The notes under the pieces are model-generated. The model ran no database searches. It saw only the letters and a program-made list of their open reading frames with translations, and was not told the DNA's origin. The position numbers and the translations under genes are program-made. From NCBI GenBank assembly GCA_963800255.1, contig CAWDAK010000009.1:372001-436000 (forward strand): a stretch of 64,000 nt of DNA, written 5' to 3'. The DNA comes from DATFVA01 sp963800255. GTDB lineage: Bacteria; Bacteroidota; Ignavibacteria; Ignavibacteriales; Ignavibacteriaceae. Below are positions 46,470 through 55,237 of the stretch, piece after piece; position 1 is the stretch's first letter, and every line of letters starts with the position of its first letter.

Positions 46470-46600
46470 TTATCCCTTAGTGTTATGTATTCGTATCATG
46501 CAATTATATTAGTATAAGGCTAGTTAGTTTATACTATCAGTCACATTTGTAATTTTTATTATTAATAATAAATCTGCTGTAATCAGAGACACAAAGCGCG

Positions 46601-49600
46601 TTAAACCGTTAAAAGGTTTGTAACTATTCTTAAACCTTCAATAGGTATATTCAGCCAGCTTGCATTGCGGGTAATTCCCTTATCAATTTCTGAAAGCATT
46701 TTTTCAACAAGGTATACATTCACCAGGAAGTTAACCTGTTTCTCAACTGACGGCAGAAAATCGCTCTCTCCCGCAGCATCGAGATAACCCCGGAGAAACC
46801 TGTTGCTGGTACAGAACCACCAGCGGTTCGCAAAGGCATTGTAAGATGCCACATCTTCAGTTAAAAGGTGACCGAATTTCTGCAGAGAGGTATGAGCAGC
46901 AAAAAAGACGGAGCCGATAATCCCGGCTATATCCCTGAAGGGAGATCTTTTTAGCCGTTTTGCACTAGTAGCAATTGCTGGCTGTCCCTCGAAATTTATG
47001 AACAGGAAATCTCTTCCAGTAAGGAGGATTCTTTTCAGATTAAGATCTCCGTGTATACGGATTTTCTTTGCGTTGAATCTTTCTTCAAGCAGCGGTTTCA
47101 GGTAGTTAATAATCACATCCTCCCTGTCGATTATTTCTTCCATGCTTTTCTTCTCAGCTCCGGTATAACTTTTCATCAGGCGGAATGTGTTCCTGGCAAG
47201 TGAACGATTTGATTGATAAATAGATCGCTGGTAGAAGGAATTAAAGTTCTCCGGCTCAAACCCCTCTGCCGGCAGGGTTGACAGGGTTGAATGAAGTTCG
47301 CCTGTCCTTTTGCCGAGCAGCCCCATCAGATCAAGGTTCATAGCATCAAGCTCATCGCAGCTTGTAGTAAAATCATAATCTTTCAGACTTTCAGAAAGGA
47401 GGCTAATGCTCCCTATGCTAAAATCAGAGATACCGGATTTTTCAAGGTGAATCCTTTTTTCATAATGGCTTATCGATGCATCTGTCATATACTTCCAGAA
47501 GTTACCCTCATTGGAAATTTCCTTTTCGATAAAACCAAATACATATTGATTTCCTTCTGATGTTTTATACTTAATGGTTCCGAGATATTCAGGAATGTGC
47601 TCAAAAGATGATTGAAGTGAAAGCGCACGGTACATCTCAATGCCGGGATGCCCTGCTTCTTCCAGTTTCCGGTAGAGACGAATTTTAATTCCCCCGCCGT
47701 ATATCAGGTCAATGAATTTCTGGTTTGAATCATCGGTATCAGAAATTTTTGAATCAAGATTTTCTTTTACCGCTTCATTAAAACCTGTTTCTTTTTCAAT
47801 AATAAGGTCACCTCTTTTGCCTTTGATCTGCCTGGAACCGAGCATTGCGGAGATAAAGGAAGTCCTGAAAGAATTATCATTTATACTTTCACATATTACG
47901 CTTCCCTTTCTGTCAAGGTAGGCTATTACAGAACTGAGACTCTCAGGATCGTTCAGCTGTTCTTTATTATAAAATACTGTTGAGCAGGGAATTATTAATC
48001 CCTGAGACGTTTCATCTACAAATTTTACTTCGAGCAGTACTAGCGACTGGTATTCCGTACCCTGGGAAAGAGCTATTTCATCGTATACGTTAATCTCGTC
48101 AATCTCTTTATCCCTCACGTCAATCCAGCGGTTTCTTTTAATAAAATCAGGAATAGCAACTGTGTTGAGGATACTTTCATCGTCATATCCGAAAAAAGAA
48201 AATTCACCCGATAAAGGTTCGAGTTCAGGCGGTTCGTAGAGGTCCGCACTCATCTGTGATGCCTCAACGGGAACCAGCTGGAACCAGTAAAAATCGTATG
48301 CATTCATTGTAAGCATATAGTAAGCATCCTTTATAGCGGGGAATTTGTTCCTGCTGAACAATTCAACCGGGGTGCTTCCTGTAAAGTTGGAAAGGTTAAG
48401 CTCTACCACCTGGCTGAATCGCGAAAGGTTTGCAACCACGAGAATTGTTTCATCTTTAAATTTCCTGAGGAAAGCCAGCACCTTGGAATTGGAGGGTGAT
48501 AGGAATTCAATCTCCCCTCTGCCGAATGCCCGGTATTTTTTCCTTACAGCTATTGCCCTTTTCATCCAGCTGAGAAGCGAGGAAGGAGTTCTTTCCTGCA
48601 CTTCGACATTAACACTTTCAAAATGGTATTCAGGATCTATTATTACGGGAAGCAAAAGCTGCTGCGGATTTACACGGGAGAAACCGGCATTGCGGTCGGG
48701 ACTCCATTGCATAGGTGTTCTTACTCCATTCCGGTCGCCTAAATAATAATTATCTCCCATACCTATTTCATCCCCATAGTATATGATAGGCGTACCGGGA
48801 AACGAAAAAAGCAGGATGTTGAGAAGCTTAATTTTACGCCGGTTATTTTCTACGAGAGGTGCAAGCCGCCGTCTTATTCCAAGGTTGAGCCGGGCATGTT
48901 TATCTTTTGCGTAATACCTGTACATATAATCGCGTTCTTCATCTGTAACCATCTCAAGGGTAAGTTCATCATGGTTTCGCAGGAACATTGCCCACTGGCA
49001 GTTAGGAGGGATTGGCGGGGTTTGTTCAAGAATATCAATTATGGGATACCTGGTTTCCATCTGCACTGCCATATACATTCTCGGCATTAGCGGAAAATGA
49101 AATGCCATCTGGCACTCATCCCCGTTACCAAAATATGCAACTGCATCTTCAGGCCACTGGTTTGCTTCTGCCAGGAACATTTTGTTCTTAAACTTTTCGC
49201 TGAGATGGGTATTCAGTTTTTTAAGAAATGCATGCGTCTCCGGAAGATTTTCACAGCTGGTACCCTCACGTTCATACAGGTAGGGTACTGCATCAAGCCG
49301 CATTCCGTCAACACCCATTTCAAACCAGAAATCGACAGCTCTGAAAATTGCTTTATGTACCTCGGGGTTTTCAAAATTAAGATCAGGCTGGTGCGAATAA
49401 AACCGGTGCCAGTAGTATGCGTTTGCAGCCGAATCCCAGGTCCAGTTTGAGGTTTCAAAATCACTGAAAATGATTCTTGCATCCTCGTATTCCTCTCCCG
49501 CTTCACTCCAAACATAAAAATTTCTTTCGGGACTACCGGGTGGGCTCTTCCTGGCTCTCTTAAACCATTCATGCTGGTCTGAAGTGTGGTTCATAACCAG

Positions 49601-49915
49601 CTCTGTAATCACCCGTATTTTTCTTTTGTGCGCCTCATTTAGAAATTCTTTAAAATCATCTAGCGTTCCATAATCAGGATTTATATTAAAGTAGTCTGAA
49701 ATATCATAGCCATCGTCCTTCATCGGAGAAGGATAGAACGGCAATACCCACAGGATATTTATTCCCAGTGATTGGATATAATCCAGCTTTGAAGTTACTC
49801 CCCTTATATCTCCTATTCCGTCATTATTGCTATCCATGAAGGATTTAATATGTACCTGGTACATGATCCCGTCTTTATACCACAACGGGTCATCGTTATT
49901 CCTTATAATTGCCAT
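46601..49915 (-). CDS. treS: Trehalose synthase fused to maltokinase
   Basis: 1104 residues. Residues about 1-555 are TreS (maltose-trehalose mutase): YQVHIKSFMDSNNDGIGDIR, GMRLDAVPYLYEREGT, FLRNHDELTLEMV and GDEIGMGDNYYLGDRNGVRT. Residues about 590-1104 are a maltokinase (Mak/Pep2) with the kinase catalytic block IHGDLNLKRILL and the following FLFINFEGQPA. The fusion would turn trehalose into maltose-1-phosphate, the donor for GlgE-type glucan synthesis; no glgE is in the window. First gene of the operon; its promoter should lie in 49916-50040, before the repeat island. Confidence 0.94.
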   Translation of the reverse strand: MAIIRNNDDPLWYKDGIMYQVHIKSFMDSNNDGIGDIRGVTSKLDYIQSLGINILWVLPFYPSPMKDDGYDISDYFNINPDYGTLDDFKEFLNEAHKRKIRVITELVMNHTSDQHEWFKRARKSPPGSPERNFYVWSEAGEEYEDARIIFSDFETSNWTWDSAANAYYWHRFYSHQPDLNFENPEVHKAIFRAVDFWFEMGVDGMRLDAVPYLYEREGTSCENLPETHAFLKKLNTHLSEKFKNKMFLAEANQWPEDAVAYFGNGDECQMAFHFPLMPRMYMAVQMETRYPIIDILEQTPPIPPNCQWAMFLRNHDELTLEMVTDEERDYMYRYYAKDKHARLNLGIRRRLAPLVENNRRKIKLLNILLFSFPGTPIIYYGDEIGMGDNYYLGDRNGVRTPMQWSPDRNAGFSRVNPQQLLLPVIIDPEYHFESVNVEVQERTPSSLLSWMKRAIAVRKKYRAFGRGEIEFLSPSNSKVLAFLRKFKDETILVVANLSRFSQVVELNLSNFTGSTPVELFSRNKFPAIKDAYYMLTMNAYDFYWFQLVPVEASQMSADLYEPPELEPLSGEFSFFGYDDESILNTVAIPDFIKRNRWIDVRDKEIDEINVYDEIALSQGTEYQSLVLLEVKFVDETSQGLIIPCSTVFYNKEQLNDPESLSSVIAYLDRKGSVICESINDNSFRTSFISAMLGSRQIKGKRGDLIIEKETGFNEAVKENLDSKISDTDDSNQKFIDLIYGGGIKIRLYRKLEEAGHPGIEMYRALSLQSSFEHIPEYLGTIKYKTSEGNQYVFGFIEKEISNEGNFWKYMTDASISHYEKRIHLEKSGISDFSIGSISLLSESLKDYDFTTSCDELDAMNLDLMGLLGKRTGELHSTLSTLPAEGFEPENFNSFYQRSIYQSNRSLARNTFRLMKSYTGAEKKSMEEIIDREDVIINYLKPLLEERFNAKKIRIHGDLNLKRILLTGRDFLFINFEGQPAIATSAKRLKRSPFRDIAGIIGSVFFAAHTSLQKFGHLLTEDVASYNAFANRWWFCTSNRFLRGYLDAAGESDFLPSVEKQVNFLVNVYLVEKMLSEIDKGITRNASWLNIPIEGLRIVTNLLTV

Positions 49916-49954
49916 AAAATGAAAATCCGTTATAAATTAGTAAAACTCTGTTTT

Positions 49955-49990
49955 GTCATTCCGAATCTATTTCGGAATCTGTTCTCATAA
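49955..49990. repeat. REP-like palindromic repeat, copy related to 5288-5325
   Basis: GTCATTCCGAATCTATTTCGGAATCTG followed by TTCTCATAA. It contains the palindrome ATTCCGAA...TTCGGAAT. The complement of 5287-5325 reads the same, with one T/C change in the first part and a short interruption after it. It lies about 40 nt upstream of treS, so it may also fall in the operon's leader. Confidence 0.65.
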
Positions 49991-50047
49991 GGTGATGTAA
50001 TTCATTATATATAAAATAATTATGGGAGTTTGCAAATTACACATCAG

Positions 50048-50410
50048 ACGTATGCTCTCCTTAGCCGCATCACTCCCAACATATTAGGTGTGTGTTTCTC
50101 CTCAGCCGCATAGCGGCGTAACGTTAATAATATCCGTTCCTATATGCACCCTTCTTCCCCGCATCTCCCGGCAATGCATTACGTGTATGTTCTCCTTAGC
50201 CGCATCGCTCCCAACATATTAGGTGTGTGTTTCTCCTTAGCCGCATAGCGGCGTAACGTTAATAGATAATTCATTCCATATATATACCCTTCTTCCCCGC
50301 ATCTCCCGGCAACGCATTACGTGTATGTTCTCCTTAGCCGCATCGCTCCCAACATATTAGGTGTGTGTTTCTCCTTAGCCGCATAGCGGCGTAACGTTAA
50401 TAGATAATAA
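50048..50410. repeat. Tandem repeat, about 136-bp unit, 2.7 copies, containing a GCCGC-ATA-GCGGC palindrome
   Basis: The landmark TCTCCTTAGCCGCATC recurs at 50056, 50191 and 50329 (spacing 135 and 138 bp). Each full unit has CCGCATCGCTCCCAACATATTAGG, then a perfect 5-bp-arm palindrome GCCGCATAGCGGC followed by GTAACGTTAATA, then a spacer with CTTCTTCCCCGCATCTCCCGGCAA. Copies differ by few substitutions. No reading frame is conserved. Landmarks are shared with the array at 52481. A lone related palindrome, GGTGCATCGCACC, follows at 50415-50427. Confidence 0.9.
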
Positions 50411-50478
50411 ATTTGGTGCATCGCACCCCAACTCTATTTGAGGATTAGTCCGGGCTAATTACTACCTAACAGGCACCT

Positions 50479-50533
50479 GAAATCGTTCTGAATACGATCT
50501 GAAAACGTTCTGAATACGATCTGAATACGATCT
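50479..50533. repeat. Five tandem copies of an 11-bp motif
   Basis: Copies start at 50479, 50490, 50501, 50512 and 50523. Three are exactly GAATACGATCT, one is GAAATCGTTCT and one is GAAAACGTTCT. The spacing of one helical turn would place every copy on the same face of the DNA. Located in the noncoding island between treS and the YCF48-type gene. Confidence 0.92.
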
Positions 50534-50618
50534 AACACCTACCAAATCAGCGAAATCGCCCATAATCTCAGAGAAGTTTCGGAAATCAATAATCCGGTGT
50601 CCCAAAAAACCCGTATTC

Positions 50619-50753
50619 AACTTCGTAGAGGTTAATTTATTGTAGCAACCATTACACGAAATTCACCATCTTCGTATTGAAGGTATTATTCTCCATCTGC
50701 CTTATGAATATTGAAATGATTCCAAACCTCGTAGAGGTTAAATTATTGTAGCA
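50619..50753. repeat. Pair of 29-bp direct repeats with AACCTC-GTA-GAGGTT palindrome
   Basis: 50619-50647 and 50725-50753 are nearly identical (AACYTCGTAGAGGTTAAWTTATTGTAGCA style; two differences). Each carries the small palindrome AACCTCGTAGAGGTT (one mismatch in the first copy) and ends in TTATTGTAGCA. Between them is about 77 bp of AT-rich DNA without a gene. Confidence 0.85.
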
Positions 50754-50790
50754 GGTGAAATCAGTTCTTAGAAGGCATATGGCTGTAAAT

Positions 50791-50820
50791 AAAAAACCCC
50801 GGAATGTAGATCCCGGGGTT
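50791..50820 (-). terminator. Rho-independent terminator of the YCF48-type T9SS gene
   Basis: Stem AACCCCGG (50795-50802) with CCGGGGTT (50813-50820) and a 10-nt loop, followed on the minus strand by a run of T (A at 50791-50796). It lies 32 nt after the stop of the gene ending at 50853. Confidence 0.88.
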
Positions 50821-50852
50821 AGGCTATTGAAGCAGATCGGTTAAGTAAATAA

Positions 50853-52385
50853 CTATTTGATGAGTGCCATCCGTTTGGTAGAAACAAATTCACCTGCTTG
50901 AAGTCTGTATATATAAATTCCGCTGGTTAAGTCAGTGCCATTGAATTTCACTGAATACGTACCGGCAGGTTTATATTCATCAACCAATGTCTGTACCTGG
51001 TTTCCCAGCAGATCGTAAATAGTCAGTTTAACCTGAGATCCTTCTGGAATAGAATATTTAATTGAGGTTACAGGGTTGAAAGGGTTAGGGTAATTCTGAT
51101 CGAGCACATAATCATTTGGTTTAGGTTCATAATTAATTTCGGCGGATGAAGAATAATCTGTAGTTCCGTCATAATCTACCTGTTTCAACCTGTAATAGAC
51201 CTTACCACGATAATTCTGATCCGAAAGGTTGTCAATAAAATCGTAACTGTGATCTTCCGTAGTTGTACCATATCCCTGGACAAAATCAAGGTTTTCCCAT
51301 GTATTACCGAGTCTCCTCTGGACAAAAAATCCGCTATTATTCGTTTCTGACGCTGTACGCCATGATAGTCTCACAGTATTTTCTTCAAGCTGAGCGTTGA
51401 AAGCTGCAAGTTCAACAGGAATGACGCCTCCGGAAACGGTTTTAAGAATGGTTCCGTTTTCGCCCACAGCGTATCCGTTAAGCTCATCGGCAAAAGTAAT
51501 CCCTAACAAAATTACAGAAGTACCGCTTTCCTGTCCGGTCCAGCTGCCGCCGCCATCAGTTGTTTTAACAATTATTCCTGCAGCACCTGCAGCGTATCCC
51601 ACATCTGACTGGTTGGCCGGAAAGCTAAGGGAGTATAGTGCATCATTAACGAATGGCAGTGTATTCCAGTTTGCGCCTCCGTCGGAAGTAAGTGCAATGG
51701 CACCTTCTCCTGTCCAGACAGAAGCCGCAGCCACACCATTATTCAGATCAAAGAAGTGAACACCGTATAACCGTCCTTCATTACTGTTAAGATAAAAAGC
51801 TGTATAATCCCAGCTTTGACCACCGTCGGTTGACCATCCTATCATTGGTTGAAAGATCGAATTTTCCCCTGCAGCAAAAGCATTATCTGCGTCGAGCATC
51901 TGAACTCCCCAGAACCCGCCTCCGAAGAAACCGGTTTGAGCAGTTGTCCAGCTGGCACCCGCATCGGTAGAATATAAAATTGTCTGAGATGTTCCGCCGG
52001 CTATTCCATTCAAATCATTAAAAGAGACGGATAAAAGGTTATCGCTAACATTAGAGGCAACAATTTCCCACGATGAGCCGGCATCAGTTGTACGAAGAAT
52101 GGTACCCGCATCACCAGAGATCACAGCAGTACTGTTATTTATGACACTAATGCTGTTTAATCTCTCAGATGTGCCTGAAGGGATGTTCTCCCATGTGGTT
52201 CCGCCATCGGTTGTTCTGAGTATAGTTCCTGCGTCTCCGGCAGCAATAACGTAATCAGACGTAAAAGTACCTACACCGTTCAATCCGATTGTTGTGCCGG
52301 AACTTAGTGAAAACCAACCCGTCTGGGCATTAGCTAAAGTAAAACTGAATAAAATAAATAAAAGAAAAGAGTATCTATTGATCAT
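50853..52385 (-). CDS. Secreted YCF48-type beta-propeller protein with T9SS type A sorting domain
   Basis: 510 residues. Signal peptide 1-20 (ends ANAQ). Residues about 22-315 are BNR/YCF48-type propeller blades, with recurring GDAGTILRTTDGGTTWE, AGAAGIIVKTTDGGGSWTG and GENGTILKTVSG. Residues about 320-415 look like an FnIII-like domain (VELAAFNAQLEENTVRLSWRT). The final 80 residues are the sorting domain with NYPNPFNPVTSI and KRMALIK. YCF48-like blades also occur in a photosystem II assembly factor; here it is a surface protein of unknown target. Flanked on both sides by repeat islands and apparently monocistronic. Confidence 0.88.
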   Translation of the reverse strand: MINRYSFLLFILFSFTLANAQTGWFSLSSGTTIGLNGVGTFTSDYVIAAGDAGTILRTTDGGTTWENIPSGTSERLNSISVINNSTAVISGDAGTILRTTDAGSSWEIVASNVSDNLLSVSFNDLNGIAGGTSQTILYSTDAGASWTTAQTGFFGGGFWGVQMLDADNAFAAGENSIFQPMIGWSTDGGQSWDYTAFYLNSNEGRLYGVHFFDLNNGVAAASVWTGEGAIALTSDGGANWNTLPFVNDALYSLSFPANQSDVGYAAGAAGIIVKTTDGGGSWTGQESGTSVILLGITFADELNGYAVGENGTILKTVSGGVIPVELAAFNAQLEENTVRLSWRTASETNNSGFFVQRRLGNTWENLDFVQGYGTTTEDHSYDFIDNLSDQNYRGKVYYRLKQVDYDGTTDYSSSAEINYEPKPNDYVLDQNYPNPFNPVTSIKYSIPEGSQVKLTIYDLLGNQVQTLVDEYKPAGTYSVKFNGTDLTSGIYIYRLQAGEFVSTKRMALIK

Positions 52386-52480
52386 TCGTTCTCTCCTATA
52401 TCGTTTTTATTACCTGGTGAATAAAAGTATTAAACTTTCACAAATTTTATGGTGATCTGGGAATCATGTGAAGTAAGACC

Positions 52481-52897
52481 TTGCTTTAGGTGCAGCGCAC
52501 CGGAATGTTCATAGATCCTTGCCATTAACAATCTCCCCAACATCTCGCCGCCTCGACCAACATATTTCCGTGCCGCATCGCACCTATTCATTCCTTGTTT
52601 TAGGTGCAGCGCACCGGAATGTTCATAGATCCTTGCCATTAACAATCTCCCCAACATCTCGCCGCCTGGACCAACATATTTCCTTGCCGCATCGCACCCA
52701 TTCATTCCTTGTTTTAGGTGCAGCGCACAGGAATGTTAATAGATCCTTGCCATTAACAATCTCCAACATCCCACCACATCGACCAACATATTTCCTTGCC
52801 GCATCGCACCCATTCATTCCTTGCTTTAGGTGCAGCGCACCGGAATGTTAATAGATCCTTGCCATTAACAATCTCCAACATCCCACCACATCAACCA
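52481..52897. repeat. Tandem repeat, 114-bp unit, about 3.7 copies, with GGTGC-AGC-GCACC palindrome
   Basis: TAGGTGCAGCGCAC recurs at 52487, 52601, 52715 and 52827 (spacing 114, 114, 112). Each unit continues with (C/A)GGAATGTTMATAGATCCTTGCCATTAACAATCTCC style sequence and then CCAACATATTTCC-TGCCGCATCGCACC. The 114-bp period is a multiple of three and creates open frames on both strands, which I treat as artefacts. The array runs to within a few bases of the alr stop and starts about 95 bp upstream of the YCF48-type gene. Confidence 0.92.
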
Positions 52898-52900
52898 ACT

Positions 52901-54052
52901 TCAGGTGATTACATACCGGGGGATGTTGCGCGGCAAGCGGCTTAGGGATTCGTAGTTAAGCTGATCGCTTAATTCGCTGAAAGAAGATACGGAAATGGAG
53001 AGGTCACCCTGGCAGCCGATGAGCACTACTTCATCATTCCTTTCTATACCCGGCACATCGGTTACATCTATTATGAGATGGTTCATATTTACGATACCTA
53101 TCACTGCAACTCTGTAGCCGTTTACAAGGGCACGTCCGTGATTGCTCATTGAACGGCTGAACCCCTGCGAGTAACCCACAGGAACTATTCCAATCTTCAT
53201 ATCACGCTGTGCAAGGTACGAGGTGCCGTAACCGACAAACTCCCCCGTTGCTACCTGCTTCACGCTCATAATTTTACTTTTCCAGGAAATGATTCTATTA
53301 AGCGGGTCTATTTTTTGTTCCTGCTTGTTCAGGTATGAGATTAGAGTTTCTCTGCTGGGCCAGAAACCATATTGAAGTATTCCAATCCTTACCAGGTCCA
53401 TTCTTGTCTGCGGATATGAAATCGAAGCTGCGCTGCAGGCAGTGTGTCTTATTAATGGGTGAATCCCCTGCTCATTAAACCATTTATAAAAATTATTGAA
53501 TTTCTTAATCTGCTGATTTATTCTGTAATAATTTGCTATACTTTCAGCACCGGCGTAATGGGTGCACATTCCCTCTACCACAAAGTGACCCTGATGTTTC
53601 CTGAGCAGATCAACCAGAGCGGGGTAATCTTTTTCCTGGAATCCTGTCCGGTTGAAACCGGTTTCAAGCTCAATGTGTATTCTTGCAGGAATACTAATTT
53701 CTTCAGCCGTTTTAAGAGCGAATTCCAGTCGTGCAATGTCAAATACCCAGAATTGGATGCCTTCGGTTATTGCCCATTTAATATCAGAGTCATCAATCAT
53801 TCCCATTATCATAATCTCTGAATCTCTTGTCATCGTAGAACTCACCCGGTAGGCTTCCTCGGTACTGAAAACAGAAAAATGGTCGATACCGGCTTTCTCA
53901 GCCATGGGTACGAATTGTTCGATACCATGTCCGTAAGCATTTCCTTTAACCACCGAGGATATTCTGACTTTCCTCCCGAATAATTTTCTAAGGAAAGTAA
54001 AGTTTGTATTGAGAGAAGACTGACTGAGTTCTAGAACTGAAGTATGAAACAT
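52901..54052 (-). CDS. alr: Alanine racemase
   Basis: PLP enzyme making D-alanine for peptidoglycan. Catalytic PLP-lysine Lys36 in VVKGNAYGHG and the second-base tyrosine region FVGYGTSYLAQRDMKIGIVPVGYSQG are present. The C-terminal beta domain (RALVNGYRVAVIGIVNMNHL, DEVVLIG) is also seen. 383 residues. Its start is 1 nt after the M20 amidohydrolase stop, so it is the last gene of the racemase-symporter operon. The stop lies directly against a 114-bp tandem repeat array. Confidence 0.95.
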   Translation of the reverse strand: MFHTSVLELSQSSLNTNFTFLRKLFGRKVRISSVVKGNAYGHGIEQFVPMAEKAGIDHFSVFSTEEAYRVSSTMTRDSEIMIMGMIDDSDIKWAITEGIQFWVFDIARLEFALKTAEEISIPARIHIELETGFNRTGFQEKDYPALVDLLRKHQGHFVVEGMCTHYAGAESIANYYRINQQIKKFNNFYKWFNEQGIHPLIRHTACSAASISYPQTRMDLVRIGILQYGFWPSRETLISYLNKQEQKIDPLNRIISWKSKIMSVKQVATGEFVGYGTSYLAQRDMKIGIVPVGYSQGFSRSMSNHGRALVNGYRVAVIGIVNMNHLIIDVTDVPGIERNDEVVLIGCQGDLSISVSSFSELSDQLNYESLSRLPRNIPRYVIT

Positions 54053-54053
54053 C

Positions 54054-55206
54054 TTATTTCCATTTTAATATTTTCTGCATTATAGTGAAAAACATATTTA
54101 TACCCACAGGGATTATTTCATCGGGAAAATCATAATCGGGATTGTGAAGCTGTGCGTGGCTCTTTCCGGAACCTATCCCGAATAAGGCTCCTCTGAACTT
54201 TCCTGTAAAATGACCAAAGTCTTCCGACCATCGAAAAGGTTTACTAACTTCATCTACAGGGTAACCATTTTTATCTGCAGCCTCTTTGACAGCTTCTACG
54301 CATTCTGAATCATTAACTGTTGCCGGGAATTCTTCAGTATAACTTATTTCGACTTTCAGCTTATGATCTGACGCAATAACCCCGGCTAGCTTTTCAGCCT
54401 CTTCAATCAGCAGATTCATATCTTCATTTCTGTAAGCTCTCAGAGTCGCCATCAGCTCTGCATATCCCGGTGACGTTCCGAATGCTCTCTCTCCTATCCG
54501 TACATGAACTATCGTTGTAAGCACAAAATTTTCGGCGTCTTTAAGCTCCCGGGGCAACGAGGATAATTTCCTGATTATTTCAGCCACTGCCATTGAGGGA
54601 TTAATACCATTTTCCGGTTCTGCAGCATGAGACGTTCTGCCTGTAAGTTTAATAATCATACCTTTTGAGGCAGACGCGAAGCTCCCGGACCTGATGATTA
54701 TGGAACCAGTTTCAAAGCCGGGAAGGTTGTGGAAGTGCAAATACATAATCAGGTTTCAGCTTTGAAAACTTATCATCGTTTAATACACGTTCAGCACCTT
54801 CTCCTGTCTCTTCAGCCGGCTGAAATAATAAGATAACCCTTCCTTCAAATTTTCTGGAAACAGCGAGCTTCTCAGCTAGCCCCGCAAGCACAGTCATATG
54901 GCCGTCGTGCCCGCATTTATGTCCCTTATCTTTATACTTCGATTTATAATCAAATTCGTTTGTTTCATTTATGGGCAGTGCATCGAGTTCAGCTCTGAAC
55001 AAAATCGAAGGACCATCACCCCCACCCTTAAAGACAAAGGCCATACCCTTTCCTCCCAAATCCTTAATGGTTTCATCAGGAGAATAGGCAGATATAAATT
55101 TTTCTATTTTTGCAGCAGTATTAACTTCACTTCCGGCTAACTCTGGCTCGGAATGGATGGTTTTTCGGAGTTTAATTAGCGCTTCAAGAAATTGTGTCTG
55201 GTTCAT
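54054..55206 (-). pseudogene. M20 family amidohydrolase split by a single-base frameshift
   Basis: Zinc amidohydrolase of the hippurate / N-acyl-amino-acid / aminoacylase type. The first part (ATG 55206, MNQTQFLEALIKLRKTIHS) holds the metal motifs CGHDGHMTVLAGLAEKLA and PAEETGEGAERVL and breaks after KPDYVFAL. The second part resumes at HNLPGFETGSII in another frame, with the dimerisation domain (KLTGRTSHAAEPENGINPS) and the C-terminal DFGHF and SHAQLHNPDYDFPDE blocks. Removing one C from the run at about 54731-54732 (GG on the + strand) joins both into a normal protein of about 383 residues. All motifs are intact, so the break is either recent or a sequencing error. Confidence 0.85.
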
Positions 55207-55237
55207 AAGTAATCCCGGGTATAATCTATAGTTGATT

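Noticed and set aside
52430..52851. Overlapping open frames on both strands (about 64-110 residues) inside the 114-bp repeat array
   Set aside because: They arise because the repeat period is a multiple of three. Peptides are simple 38-residue repeats, no start context, and both strands are open at once.
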